Below are positions 1-9,118 of a DNA stretch of 64,000 nucleotides, piece by piece (the stretch's first letter is position 1; every line of letters begins with the position of its first letter). The notes under the pieces were generated by a model. It was not told where the DNA came from and made no database searches. It was given only the letters and a program-made list of their open reading frames with translations. The position numbers were made by a program, and so were the translations under genes. This DNA comes from Bog-473 sp963807775 (lineage in GTDB: Bacteria; Actinomycetota; Acidimicrobiia; Acidimicrobiales; RAAP-2), in NCBI GenBank assembly GCA_963807775.1, contig CAWECY010000008.1, positions 13,588 through 77,587 on the forward strand, written 5' to 3'.

Positions 1-846
1 GGCGTCATCGCCTACCCGGTGCACAAGAGCCTGGGCGACCTCCTCATCCCGATGGTCTCGCCCGGCGCCACCCACACGCCCGGCTTCACGGTGGTCGACC
101 GGGCCGACACCCTGGTCGGCGAGGAGACGGCGCAGGCCGTGGCCGCGGGCCTGGCCAGCCGCATGTACGCCGCCCGCGTCGGCAACGGGTCGGCGTCGGC
201 GTTGGCCCCGCTCCAGCTCGAGGAGGGCACCGTCGGCGACGGCGGCAAGGCCGTGCTCGATTACTTCGCCCCCTCCATCGCCGTGGTCTTCCTGTTCATC
301 GGCAGCGGGCTCGGCATGCGCTCGCTCATGCTCGAGCGCACCGGAGGCACGCTCGTGCGCATGGCGGCCGCGCCCATCCGGCCGGCAGCCATCGTGAACG
401 GCAAGATGCTGGCGGTCGGTGTCACCGGCCTGGTCTCCATCTTCGTCGTCTGGGGTGCCACCACGCTCGCCTTCGGGGCCGACTGGGGCGACCCGCTGGG
501 CGTACTGCTGATGTGCCTGGGTTCGGTCGCCGCCATGTGCGGCTTCGGTGTCCTGGTGACGTCGTTCGCCCGCGACGAGCGCGAGGCGTTCGCCGCCTCG
601 CTCATCGTCGGCCTCGTCCTGGCGCTCCTGGGTGGCAACCTGCTGCCGCCGGGTGCCCTGCCCCCCTTCCTGCAGGTCCTCAGCCTGGGCACCCCGAACG
701 GCTGGGCGCTGGTCGGCTTCGGCCGGCTGGCCCTGCTCCGTGACCCCACCCACGAGATCGTCGGGCCCTTCCTCGTGCTCTGCCTCATCGCGGTGCTGAC
801 CATCGGGCTGGCCCTGACCCGCGTGCGGCGCATGGTGACGCCGTGA
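1..846 (+). CDS. ABC-2 type transporter permease, 5'-truncated by window edge
   Basis: The reading frame is open from base 1, so the true start lies outside the window. The visible 281 residues hold an extracytoplasmic stretch followed by about six hydrophobic segments (from near base 250 onward) with the ABC-2 membrane pattern, including the GMRSLMLERTGGTLVRM coupling-like region after the first visible helix. The protein should form the membrane part of an ABC exporter, with the ATPase presumably upstream. Its TGA overlaps the GTG of the next permease, so the two are translationally coupled and probably heterodimerise. Substrate cannot be read from the sequence. Confidence 0.85.
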   Translation, partial: GVIAYPVHKSLGDLLIPMVSPGATHTPGFTVVDRADTLVGEETAQAVAAGLASRMYAARVGNGSASALAPLQLEEGTVGDGGKAVLDYFAPSIAVVFLFIGSGLGMRSLMLERTGGTLVRMAAAPIRPAAIVNGKMLAVGVTGLVSIFVVWGATTLAFGADWGDPLGVLLMCLGSVAAMCGFGVLVTSFARDEREAFAASLIVGLVLALLGGNLLPPGALPPFLQVLSLGTPNGWALVGFGRLALLRDPTHEIVGPFLVLCLIAVLTIGLALTRVRRMVTP

Positions 847-1886
847 TCCCGGTCGTGCGCGTCAACATCCGCCGGGCCGTCGGCGACGCCCGCCTGGTGT
901 TCGTGGCCACGGCCTTCCCGGTCCTGTTCATCCTGGTGACCGGTCTCCTCGCCGGCAGCCCCCGCGAGCCGGTGGGCCTGGTGCACCCGCCCGCGCGGCT
1001 GCTCCAACTCATCGACCGCACCAACGGCCTGAAGGCCCATCTGGAGGCGAGCCCGTCGACGCTGGCCGACGACATCCTGCGGGGCCGGATCGTGGCCGGC
1101 CTGGTGACGCTGCCGGCGCCACCCGGGCACCTGAGGTTCGAACTGGTCAGCGAAGGCGCCAACACCAGCGCTGTGCAAGCGCGCACCGACGTGGTGGCGC
1201 TGCTCGACCTCATGACGGCCGAGGGCGCACGCACCAAGGTGACCGACGTCACGCTGGCCCACACCGACATCCCGCCGCCCATAAGCCCCTTCGCCTACGT
1301 GGCGCCGGCCGTCCTCGTGCTGTTCCTCGGCATCACCGTGCTCCTCCTGTCGTCGGGACTGGTCGAGTCCCGCCGGATCGGCATGATGAAGCGGCTGGCC
1401 GCGGCCCCGATCCTGGGCCGGTCGGTCATGGCGGCACAGATCGTCTCGTGCCTCGTGGTGGCGGCCGGGCAGTCGGCGGGCCTTTTGCTCGTCGGCCGGG
1501 TCATCTTCGGCGTGCACTGGGGCGACCCGGCAGCCGTGTTCGTGGTGCTGGCCCTGCTCTCCCTCAGCTACGCCGGCGCCTCGGGCATCCTCGGATCACG
1601 GGCGCGCACCGAGGAGCAGGCCATCTCGGTGGCCGTCGTGCTCGGCATCGTCTGCGGCATGCTCGGCGGCTGCATGTACCCGCTCGACGTGGTCGGGTCG
1701 GCCGTGCGCGACGTCGGCCACATCGTGCCCCAGGCCTGGGCCATGGACGCCTTCGTCAAGCTCATCTACGACCACGTGGGGTTCCGCGCTGTGCTGCCTG
1801 AGATCGGCGCGCTGGCCGTCTTCGCCGTTGTGCTGGTCGCCGTGTCGGCGCGGGTCTACGCGCGGACGGTGTACTCGCCCGGGTGA
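843..1886 (+). CDS. ABC-2 type transporter permease
   Basis: A 347-residue membrane protein starting with GTG inside the stop of the previous gene (GTGA overlap). It has one N-terminal membrane segment, a large soluble loop of about 120 residues, and five to six membrane segments in the C-terminal half, with the ESRRIGMMKRLAAAPI motif matching the equivalent region of its upstream partner. This is the usual ABC2_membrane_3 layout. Together the pair would export a drug, lipid or polymer; no ATPase is visible here. The last 31 bases overlap, tail to tail, with the convergent monooxygenase gene. Confidence 0.85.
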   Translation: MIPVVRVNIRRAVGDARLVFVATAFPVLFILVTGLLAGSPREPVGLVHPPARLLQLIDRTNGLKAHLEASPSTLADDILRGRIVAGLVTLPAPPGHLRFELVSEGANTSAVQARTDVVALLDLMTAEGARTKVTDVTLAHTDIPPPISPFAYVAPAVLVLFLGITVLLLSSGLVESRRIGMMKRLAAAPILGRSVMAAQIVSCLVVAAGQSAGLLLVGRVIFGVHWGDPAAVFVVLALLSLSYAGASGILGSRARTEEQAISVAVVLGIVCGMLGGCMYPLDVVGSAVRDVGHIVPQAWAMDAFVKLIYDHVGFRAVLPEIGALAVFAVVLVAVSARVYARTVYSPG

Positions 1887-3319
1887 AAGCGCCGGGTCAG
1901 CCGGCGGAATTTCCATGTGTGGTCGGGCCACAGCGTCGTGTTGCGCCCGCGATGGTCCAGGTACCAGCTGCTGCAGCCGCCCTCCACCCAGACCGAGTGC
2001 TCGAGCCGGGCCTGCAGGCGTTCGTTGTAGCGCCTCAGCACGGACGGCTTGACCTCGACGCTCCGCACGCCCGGGCGCCGCAAGAAGGCCAGCGCGCTGG
2101 CCACGTAGTTGATGTGCGACTCGATCATGTAGATCATCGAATTGTGGGCCAAGGTGGAATTGGGCCCGATGATGAGGAAGAGGTTGGGGAACCCGGTCAC
2201 GGTCGACCCCGCGTACGCCTCGACGCCGTTCGCCTTCCAGTGCTCGGCGAGCCGCACGCCGTCGCGCCCGACGATGTGCTGGGCGTAGGGCGGTTCGGCC
2301 GCCTCGAAGCCGGTGCCCATGATGACCACGTCGACGGGCCGGGCGATGCCGTCCTGCCCCACCACCTCGTGCGCGGTGAACGAGGCCACCGGCGTGTCCA
2401 CCACCTCCACGTTGGGCCGCGTCAGCGAGGGGTAGTAGTCGTCTGAGAGCAAGAGGCGCTTGCAGCCGGGCTCGTAGTGCGGGGTCAGCCTCTCGCGCAG
2501 CGTCGGATCGGGTACCTGCTTGGCCAGATGGCTGAGCGCCAGCTTGCGCACCGTTGCCTTGCGCCGCCGGCCATGGCCCACGAAGACCGAGAGAAGGGAC
2601 TCGAAGAGCATGTAGATGCGCAGCCGCGACAGGCGCTGGGTGGCCGGCAGCGCCCGGTAGACCATTCGACGCAGTCGCGAGACGGCCCGGTTGCGCCGGG
2701 GCACGATGAAGGGCGGCGTGCGCTGGTGCAGATAGAGATGCTCGACCAGGGGTGCGATCTGAGGCACGAACTGAACGGCGGAGGCGCCGGTTCCCACCAC
2801 GCACACCCGCTTGCCCCTCAGGTCGAAGCCATGCGCCCACTTGGCCGAGTGGAACACCTTGCCGCGGAAGCCGTCGAGCCCCGGGAACGCCGGGATCGAC
2901 GGCTCGCTGAGCGGGCCGGTGGCCCAGACCAGCGCCGGTGCGGCGTATTCCTCGCCGCCGACCGTCCGCACGACCCAGCGATGTCCCACCTCGTCCCAGC
3001 GTGCCTCGTCCACCCCGTGGTCGAAGCGGAGGTGGTCGCCCACGTCGAACCGGTCGACGCACTGGCGCGTGTAGTCCCAGATCTCAGCCTGCGAGGAGTA
3101 GGCGTGCGACCAGTCCGGGTTGAGGGCGAACGAGAAGGAGTAGAGGTTCGACGGCACGTCACAGGCCGCCCCGGGATAGGAGTTGTCCCGCCACGTGCCG
3201 CCGAGATCCTCGCCGCGGTCGAGCACGACGAAGTCGTCGACGCCCATGTCCTTGAGCCGCGCCGCCATTCCGATGCCGGAGAACCCGGCACCGACGACGA
3301 CGACCCCGTGCTCGCGCAT
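1856..3319 (-). CDS. flavin-containing monooxygenase (Baeyer-Villiger/FMO type)
   Basis: A 487-residue class B flavoprotein monooxygenase. The FAD site VVVGAGFSGIGMA is at residues 6-18, followed by DLGGTWRDNSYPGAACD typical of this family, and a second Rossmann GxGxxA (GTGASAVQ) for NADPH near residue 175. The ATG at 3319 was chosen because it overlaps the TGA of the upstream hydrolase by one base (TGATG) and puts the FAD motif at the expected distance; the frame is open further upstream but that is the hydrolase's other strand frame. It would oxygenate ketones, amines or sulfides with NADPH and O2. It forms an operon with the haloalkane dehalogenase-like gene. Confidence 0.9.
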   Translation of the reverse strand: MREHGVVVVGAGFSGIGMAARLKDMGVDDFVVLDRGEDLGGTWRDNSYPGAACDVPSNLYSFSFALNPDWSHAYSSQAEIWDYTRQCVDRFDVGDHLRFDHGVDEARWDEVGHRWVVRTVGGEEYAAPALVWATGPLSEPSIPAFPGLDGFRGKVFHSAKWAHGFDLRGKRVCVVGTGASAVQFVPQIAPLVEHLYLHQRTPPFIVPRRNRAVSRLRRMVYRALPATQRLSRLRIYMLFESLLSVFVGHGRRRKATVRKLALSHLAKQVPDPTLRERLTPHYEPGCKRLLLSDDYYPSLTRPNVEVVDTPVASFTAHEVVGQDGIARPVDVVIMGTGFEAAEPPYAQHIVGRDGVRLAEHWKANGVEAYAGSTVTGFPNLFLIIGPNSTLAHNSMIYMIESHINYVASALAFLRRPGVRSVEVKPSVLRRYNERLQARLEHSVWVEGGCSSWYLDHRGRNTTLWPDHTWKFRRLTRRFHPGEYTVRA

Positions 3320-4230
3320 CACGAGGTCGAGGCGACGAAGTCCACGACCACCCGGGCCAGGTCCTCCCCGCAGTCCTCCTGGAGGAAGTGGCCGCCGCCG
3401 ACGATCGTGGTGTGGGGCTGCCCCTTGGCGCCGGGGATCCTCTCCTTCAGGTTGCGGTCGGCCCCCTTGGTAATGGGGTCGGAGTCGCTGAAGGCGCACA
3501 GGAAGGGCCGGTCGAAGGCGGCCAGGCCCACCCAGGCGGCCACGTTGGCGTCGTGGGCGGGGTCGTCGTGGCGCGAGGGGACGAGCATGGGGAACTGCCG
3601 CGCCCCGGCCTTGTAGGACTCGTCGGGGAACGGCGCGTCATAGGCGGCGCGGATCTCCTCGGTGATGCCCTTGGCGCAGCCTCCCTGCACGATGCCGCCG
3701 GTCGGGAACTCCTCCACCTCCTGAGAGAAACGCTGCCAGGCGAAGAAGGCGTCGCCGGGGCTGGTGTCGCCGGTGGGCAGGAACGTGTTGGCGGCCACCA
3801 CCCGGGCGAAGCGGTCCGGGTGCTCCCCCACCAGGCGCAGGCCGATGAGCCCGCCCCAGTCCTGGCCCACCAGCGTGATGTCCTGCAGGTCCAAACGGTC
3901 GAACAGCAACTCGCGCGTCCACTCCACGTGGCGGGCGAACGTGTAGTCGCTGCGCTCGGCGGGCTTGTCCGATCGGCCGAACCCGACCAGGTCCGGCGCC
4001 ACGATCTGCAGCCCGGACGCGGTCAGGATGGGGATCATCTTGCGATAGAGGAAGGACCAGGACGGCTCGCCGTGCATGAGCAGCACCACCGGGGCACCGG
4101 GGTCGCCCTCCCGCAGGTGGTGGACCCTCAGGATGCCCCCCTCGGAGTCCGCGATCTCCGCGTAGTGCGGCTCGAAGTCGTAGCCGGGCAGCCCGGCAAA
4201 ACGGTCGTCGGGGGTGCGCAGCGTCTTCAT
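3319..4230 (-). CDS. haloalkane dehalogenase-like alpha/beta hydrolase
   Basis: A 303-residue alpha/beta hydrolase with haloalkane dehalogenase hallmarks: oxyanion motif HGEPSW, nucleophile elbow VGQDWGG with Asp followed by the halide-stabilising Trp, a second Trp in the cap (FFAWQRFSQ), an acidic residue in FSDSDP, and the catalytic His in GGHFLQED. This pattern fits subfamily HLD-I (DhlA/DhmA group). It would cleave carbon-halogen bonds through a covalent ester. Epoxide hydrolase is the main alternative but the Asp-Trp pair favours a dehalogenase. First gene of a two-gene operon with the downstream monooxygenase. Confidence 0.85.
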   Translation of the reverse strand: MKTLRTPDDRFAGLPGYDFEPHYAEIADSEGGILRVHHLREGDPGAPVVLLMHGEPSWSFLYRKMIPILTASGLQIVAPDLVGFGRSDKPAERSDYTFARHVEWTRELLFDRLDLQDITLVGQDWGGLIGLRLVGEHPDRFARVVAANTFLPTGDTSPGDAFFAWQRFSQEVEEFPTGGIVQGGCAKGITEEIRAAYDAPFPDESYKAGARQFPMLVPSRHDDPAHDANVAAWVGLAAFDRPFLCAFSDSDPITKGADRNLKERIPGAKGQPHTTIVGGGHFLQEDCGEDLARVVVDFVASTS

Positions 4231-4300
4231 CGGGGCGGGAGCCTACGCGGTCGGGCCTGGAGCCGCCGCCTGCGGTGCAACGGGCGGCCACGGCCCGTAA

Positions 4301-4318
4301 CCTGACGCTGACGTCACG
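4301..4318. promoter_or_regulatory. possible operator upstream of P450 (TGACGTCA palindrome)
   Basis: Perfect 8-bp palindrome TGACGTCA at 4309-4316, preceded by a second TGACG half site at 4303-4307, 23 bases before the P450 start and between two divergent catabolic genes. TetR-type regulators of lipid catabolism often use such sites, but this assignment rests only on symmetry and position. Confidence 0.25.
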
Positions 4319-4338
4319 TGCAGGGAGGGAGCCCCACC

Positions 4339-5562
4339 ATGGCCATGTCCGACGCTCAGGAGTACGACCCCTTCGCCGCCTTCGACGACATCGTGGCCGG
4401 CACCACCAGGGACCCGTACCCGGACCTGGTCGAGAAGCGCCGTCACGCCCCGGTCTCCAAGGGCTTCACCATGCCACCCGACGTCCTGCCCGAGGGCTTC
4501 GACGCCGAGCCGGAGTGGATCGCCTACCGCTACGACGACTGCTCACGCATCTTCCGCGACGCCAAGACCTTCACCTCGACCGGCTACGACGCGACCATCG
4601 GCATGGTCATGGGCCACATGATCCTCGGCATGGACGACCCCGAACACCGCAGCCACAGGAACCTGGTGGCCCAGGCGTTCCGAGAGAAGGCCCTGGCGCG
4701 CTGGGAGCCCGAGTTCATCACCCCGATCGTCGACGAGCTGATCGACCGCTTCGCGGCCGAGGGCCGGGCGGACCTGGTCCGCCAGCTCACCTTCGAGTTC
4801 CCGGTACGGGTCATCGCCCGGTTGCTGGGGCTGCCCGAGCAGGACTTCGTCCAATTCCAGCGTTGGTCGGTGGAGCTGATCGGCCTGGTGGCGGACATCG
4901 ACCGCGGCCTGGCGGCGTCGGAGTCCCTGCGCCAATACTTCGCCGGCGTCGTGGCCGAGCGCCGCGCCCATCCCGCCGAGGACGTCATCAGCGACCTCGT
5001 GGCGTCCGAGGTGGACGGTGAACAGCTGACCGACGAGGCCATCTACTCCTTCCTCCGCCTCCTGCTGCCGGCAGGGGCCGAGACCACCTACCGCTCGTCG
5101 GGCAACCTGCTCTACCTGCTGTTGACCCACCCCGAGCAGCTCGAGGCGGTGCGGGCCGACCGTGCCCTGCTCCCCCAGGCCATCGAAGAGGGCCTGCGCT
5201 GCGAGCCGCCGCTGCTCACGATCGGCCGGACGACGACGTGCGAGGTGGAGATCGGGGGCGTGACCATCGCGCCCGGCGAGGGCATCGTCACCCACCTCGG
5301 CTCGGCCAACCACGACGAGACCCGCTGGGACGACGCGGAGTCCTTCGACATCTTCCGCCCGGCCCTCCCCCACATCGCGTTCGCCCACGGGCCGCACATG
5401 TGCCTCGGCATGCACCTGGCCCGGCTCGAGACCCGGGTGCTGCTCAACCGGGTCCTGGACCGCCTGCCCGAATTGGCGCTCGACCCGGGCCAGGGCGACC
5501 CGCACATCAGGGGCGACATCTTCCGCTCGCCTACCGCGCTCCCGGTGACCTTCGCCGCCTGA
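4339..5562 (+). CDS. cytochrome P450
   Basis: A 407-residue soluble bacterial P450. Diagnostic motifs are the I-helix AGAETT near residue 247, the K-helix ExxR (EGLR), and the heme-ligand loop FAHGPHMCLG with Cys near residue 355. An AGGGAGG ribosome site at 4322 supports the ATG at 4339 rather than the GTG at 4318. It would hydroxylate a hydrophobic substrate using ferredoxin and ferredoxin reductase, neither of which is visible nearby. It is divergent from the dehalogenase/monooxygenase operon and convergent with an acyl-CoA dehydrogenase, suggesting one catabolic locus. Confidence 0.93.
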   Translation: MAMSDAQEYDPFAAFDDIVAGTTRDPYPDLVEKRRHAPVSKGFTMPPDVLPEGFDAEPEWIAYRYDDCSRIFRDAKTFTSTGYDATIGMVMGHMILGMDDPEHRSHRNLVAQAFREKALARWEPEFITPIVDELIDRFAAEGRADLVRQLTFEFPVRVIARLLGLPEQDFVQFQRWSVELIGLVADIDRGLAASESLRQYFAGVVAERRAHPAEDVISDLVASEVDGEQLTDEAIYSFLRLLLPAGAETTYRSSGNLLYLLLTHPEQLEAVRADRALLPQAIEEGLRCEPPLLTIGRTTTCEVEIGGVTIAPGEGIVTHLGSANHDETRWDDAESFDIFRPALPHIAFAHGPHMCLGMHLARLETRVLLNRVLDRLPELALDPGQGDPHIRGDIFRSPTALPVTFAA

Positions 5563-5586
5563 GGCGTCCGGGGGATCGCCGTGCCC

Positions 5587-6777
5587 TCAGCTGCGCGGCA
5601 CGTCTTTCCAGGCCAGCTCCTTGTCCGTGCGTACGTCGCCCGGGAGCCCGAGCACACGCTCGCCCAGGATGTTGCGCATGACCTCGGACGTGCCTCCCTC
5701 AATGGAATTGGCTCGGACGCGGAGGAACATCTTGTAGACGTCGGGTGAGCCCATGCCCACCAGGTCGGGCCGGACCATGGGGTAGCCGGCGGGGAACAGC
5801 ATGGCGTCGGCGCCCAGCAGGTCCATGCACAAGTCGTAGACGCGCTTGTTCTCCTCGGCGTAGGCCAGCTTGGCGACCGAGCCCTCGGGACCGGGCGTGC
5901 CAGCCTTGCGGGTCTGGGCGGCGCGCATGTTGGTCATGGAATAGGCCTCACTGCGGATGTAGCTCGACACCACGCGATCACGCAACGCCAGCGCGTGAGG
6001 TGACGTGTCACCCTGCCAACGCTCCTTCCAGATCCGGATCGCTTCGGCGACCGGCCCGCCGCCGCGGCGGGTCACCGCGCCCCCGATGGACACGCGCTCG
6101 TTCATGAGGGTGGTCACGGCGACGTTCCACCCCTCGCCCTCACCTCCGATCCGGGCCGTGTCCGGCATGCGCACGTCGGTGAAGAAGACCTCGTTGAACT
6201 CGGCCTCGCCCGTGATCTGGAACAGGGGGCGCACCTCGACCCCGGGCGCCTTCATGTCCATCAGGAACGCCGTCATCCCCTTGTGCTTGGGGACGTCGGG
6301 ATTCGACCGGGCGATGATCAGCCCGAAGGACGAGATGTGAGCGAGGGTGGTCCAAACCTTCTGCCCGTTGAGCATCCACTCCTCGCCGTCACGCTCGGCC
6401 CGTGTCGACAGCCCGGCCACGTCGGAGCCGGCGCCCGGCTCGCTGAAGAGCTGGCACCAGATCTCCTCGTTGGAGAACAGCGGGCGTAGGTAGCGCTCCT
6501 TCTGCTCGGGTGTCCCGTGCGTGGCGATGGTCGGCGCGCACATGCCGTAGCCGATGGGGTTCTTCAGCCCGGCCACGGGCGCACCACCGGCGTGGAGACG
6601 GGTCTGGGCGCGCTGCTGGTCCTTCGGCGTGAGGCCGAGCCCCCCGCAATCGGGTGGGAAGTGCAGCCAGGCCAGGCCTCGGTCGAACTGCTCTTCGAGG
6701 AACCTCTGGGGCTTGGTGCTGGCCGGTGGGAAGTCGGCCAGGAGGCCGTCAACCAGCTCGTCGACGTTCGCGCTCAT
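5587..6777 (-). CDS. acyl-CoA dehydrogenase
   Basis: A 396-residue acyl-CoA dehydrogenase. It contains the FAD/substrate segment CQLFSEPGAGSDVAGL, the GQKVWTT strand, and the C-terminal EGGTSEVMRNILGER signature. It would introduce a double bond into an acyl-CoA with electrons passed to ETF. It resembles the FadE proteins that actinobacteria use for steroid and branched-acid breakdown, but the substrate is unknown. Its start faces the alpha/beta hydrolase gene across about 100 bases. Confidence 0.92.
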   Translation of the reverse strand: MSANVDELVDGLLADFPPASTKPQRFLEEQFDRGLAWLHFPPDCGGLGLTPKDQQRAQTRLHAGGAPVAGLKNPIGYGMCAPTIATHGTPEQKERYLRPLFSNEEIWCQLFSEPGAGSDVAGLSTRAERDGEEWMLNGQKVWTTLAHISSFGLIIARSNPDVPKHKGMTAFLMDMKAPGVEVRPLFQITGEAEFNEVFFTDVRMPDTARIGGEGEGWNVAVTTLMNERVSIGGAVTRRGGGPVAEAIRIWKERWQGDTSPHALALRDRVVSSYIRSEAYSMTNMRAAQTRKAGTPGPEGSVAKLAYAEENKRVYDLCMDLLGADAMLFPAGYPMVRPDLVGMGSPDVYKMFLRVRANSIEGGTSEVMRNILGERVLGLPGDVRTDKELAWKDVPRS

Positions 6778-6878
6778 GTGCGCACCCTATAGCGTGCTCT
6801 CGTGCCGGCACTTGCTCCCCCAACGCCATCGCGCCGATCGGCGAGTCTCAGCACCCGCCCCGAGGAGGCCCCATCGGC

Positions 6879-7775
6879 GTGACTGCCGCACTGACGCTTC
6901 CCGACGGGAGGGAGCTGGCCTACGAGCAGTACGGGGACCCGAGCGGCTTTCCCGTTTTCAGCTTCCATGGGGGCCTGAGCTCGCGCCTGGACGCCGCTCC
7001 CGCCAACGACGCCGCAGTCACCAAGCACGTCCGGCTGATCTCGCCCGACCGCCCGGGCATGGGCCTCTCGACCTTCCAAGAGGACCGGCGGCTGGTCGAC
7101 TGGCCGTCGGACGTGGCCGCCCTGGCCGACTCGCTCGGGATCACGCGCTTCGCCGTCATGGGTTGGTCGGCCGGCGGCCCTTACGCCGCGGTCTGCGCGG
7201 CGAAGCTCGACGGCCGGGTGACGGCGGCCGCGCTCTTGTCGAGCTCGGTGCCGCTCGACCAGTACGGGACCACGCGGGGCTTGACCTTCGACGACCGCGT
7301 CCTGCTCTTCCTGTCCCACCGGGCTCCGTCGATCGCCTCGGCGATCATGAAAGTCAGCATCGTGAACTCCAGCAACACGAGGCTGTTGCGCGCCGTGATG
7401 CGATCAATCCCGCCGGTGGACCGCAACGTGCTGACCGAATTCGGTCCACCCGAGCTCGCCCTGTCCTTCGTGCGCGAGTCCCTGCGCCAGGGGACGGCCG
7501 GCCCGATTCTGGACTACCGCATCTTCGGTGACCCGTGGGGGTTCGACCTCGCGGAGATCCGCGTGCCGGCGCAGATCTGGGAGGGCTCCGACGACACCAC
7601 CGGGCCACCGGGCTATCGGGCCTTCCTGCAACAGCACATCCCCCACGCCACGGTCACCGTGGTGCCTGGCGAGGGCCATCTGTCACTACTGCCGCATCAG
7701 GCGGCGGCGATCTTCGACGCGCTCCTCGGCGGAGGCCACAACGCCGAGTCGAAGGCCCGATGGAACGTGGGGTAG
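6879..7775 (+). CDS. alpha/beta hydrolase
   Basis: A 298-residue alpha/beta-fold hydrolase with HGG oxyanion motif (SFHGGLSSR), nucleophile elbow MGWSAGGP with Ser, and a C-terminal His in GEGHLSLL. A GAGGAGG ribosome site at 6862 fits the GTG at 6879. It could be an esterase, lipase or enol-lactonase acting in the surrounding catabolic group; the substrate is not deducible. It ends 50 bases before the IS982 element. Confidence 0.85.
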   Translation: MTAALTLPDGRELAYEQYGDPSGFPVFSFHGGLSSRLDAAPANDAAVTKHVRLISPDRPGMGLSTFQEDRRLVDWPSDVAALADSLGITRFAVMGWSAGGPYAAVCAAKLDGRVTAAALLSSSVPLDQYGTTRGLTFDDRVLLFLSHRAPSIASAIMKVSIVNSSNTRLLRAVMRSIPPVDRNVLTEFGPPELALSFVRESLRQGTAGPILDYRIFGDPWGFDLAEIRVPAQIWEGSDDTTGPPGYRAFLQQHIPHATVTVVPGEGHLSLLPHQAAAIFDALLGGGHNAESKARWNVG

Positions 7776-7933
7776 GCCAAGAGATCGATCGGAGGGTCTC
7801 ATGGGTGTTCCGGCCGAGGAGGCCTCTAGATCAGTGATTCCAAGGGATACCGAACGATCCGGGGTCCACGACTGACGCGACGAAGGCGTCCACAATCGGC
7901 CTTGCCAAATACCCACGCCGACCTGGAGGCCGC

Positions 7934-8887
7934 ATGGAAGCCGATATGGACACCTTCGTCACCGCACTGTACGTGAAAGTCGACGACACATTGAGGGACA
8001 CCCCCTCGCTTCGCCTCTGGCGACCCAGCGTGGGCATCGCGCCGAAGTTGAGCGACGCCGAGCTGGTCACCATGGCCGTCGTCCAGGCCCTGTTGGGCTT
8101 CACCTCCGAAGCTCGCTTCTTGCGCCATGCGGCCAAGCACCTGCGCTCGTGGTTCCCCTACGTGCCGGGCCAGTCGGGCTACAACAAGCGGCTGCGCAAG
8201 TCCCAGAGCCAGTTGCACGTCCTGATCCGGGTGCTCGCCACCGACACCGACTTGTGGGACGACGACACCTGGGTCATCGACTCGACCCCCGTCGAGTGCG
8301 GGCGCTCGCGTTCGACCGCCCAGCGCAGCGACCTGGCCGGCTTCGCCGGCTACGGCTACTGCGCCAGCCACTCGCGCTACTTCTGGGGATTGCGCCTGCA
8401 TCTGGTGTGCACCCCAGCCGGCCTGCCCGTCACCTTCGCCCTGGCCACCGCCAAAGCCGACGAGCGCGAGATCGCCCGGGACCTCTTCGAGCTCGAACCC
8501 GAACTCCTCCGGCGCGGCCAGACCATCCTCGCCGACAAGGGCTACGCCTCGGCCGAGTTCGAGACCATCCTCGCCGACAAGGGCTACGCCTCGGCCGAGT
8601 TCGAGACCTTCCTCGCCGAGCGCGACGTCACCTTGATCCGCCCGGCCAAGGCGAAAGAAGCGCCGCGGCCCGGGGCACGGTTCCTCAAGCCGCTGCGCCA
8701 GCTCATCGAATCCATCAACGACACGTTGAAGGGCCAGCTCGACCTCGAAGCGCACGGCGGACACACACCAGGCGGTGTGGTCACGCGGGTCCTCCAGCGT
8801 CTGCTCGCCATGACGGCTGCAATCTGGCACAACGACCACTGCCGAGTTGCACCTCTGCGCTCCCTTGTCGCCTATGACCACGGGTGA
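7934..8887 (+). CDS. IS982-family DDE transposase with internal 14-residue duplication
   Basis: A 317-residue transposase. WVIDSTPVE carries the first catalytic Asp, and ILADKGYASAEFET carries the DKGY block of IS982 enzymes. That block occurs twice in perfect tandem. A GGAGG ribosome site precedes the ATG at 7934 by five bases. The remainder of the protein looks intact, including the IESINDTLK segment. Whether the duplication inactivates the enzyme is unknown. Confidence 0.88.
   Translation: MEADMDTFVTALYVKVDDTLRDTPSLRLWRPSVGIAPKLSDAELVTMAVVQALLGFTSEARFLRHAAKHLRSWFPYVPGQSGYNKRLRKSQSQLHVLIRVLATDTDLWDDDTWVIDSTPVECGRSRSTAQRSDLAGFAGYGYCASHSRYFWGLRLHLVCTPAGLPVTFALATAKADEREIARDLFELEPELLRRGQTILADKGYASAEFETILADKGYASAEFETFLAERDVTLIRPAKAKEAPRPGARFLKPLRQLIESINDTLKGQLDLEAHGGHTPGGVVTRVLQRLLAMTAAIWHNDHCRVAPLRSLVAYDHG
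8522..8605 (+). repeat. perfect 42-bp in-frame tandem duplication inside the transposase
   Basis: Bases 8522-8563 and 8564-8605 are identical and encode the same 14 residues around the DKGY catalytic motif. A third, diverged start (ACCTTCCTCGCCGAG) follows, showing that the repeat unit was duplicated from a single original copy. Confidence 0.97.
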
Positions 8888-9118
8888 CCCCTTGGAATTG
8901 GTCATCTAGCGCCGGCAGGCGCACCACCTCGCCGCCATGGAGCGGCGCCGACGAGGACGCCGTCCAACACGACCAACCCGACGAAGCCCTCGCCGCGGTC
9001 GATTCGGCCGCGGGTCGATCAGGGATGGGACTACTTCGAGGCCGACCGTGCCGGTCAGCCGACGACCTCCTCACCCTCTCGTACGAGGCCGACGACGATC
9101 GCATCGGCCTCCACCCTT

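Larger units (their letters stand above)
7826..8909 (+). mobile_element. IS982-family insertion sequence, 1084 bp
   Basis: The transposase gene is bounded by imperfect inverted repeats: left 7826-7846 begins CTAGAT and contains ATTCCAAGGG; the right end 8889-8909, read on the other strand, begins CTAGAT and also contains ATTCCAAGGG (16 of 21 positions match). The right repeat starts one base after the transposase stop. Length suits the family. I could not find a convincing target-site duplication in the flanks. Confidence 0.75.

Noticed and set aside
261..1517. 418-codon minus-strand frame opposite the ABC permeases
   Set aside because: Low-complexity His/Arg/Gly-rich shadow of two genes with clear membrane-protein patterns.
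8910..9118. Possible gene remnant right of IS982
   Set aside because: Several frames are open only because of high GC; none has a start, ribosome site or family pattern.
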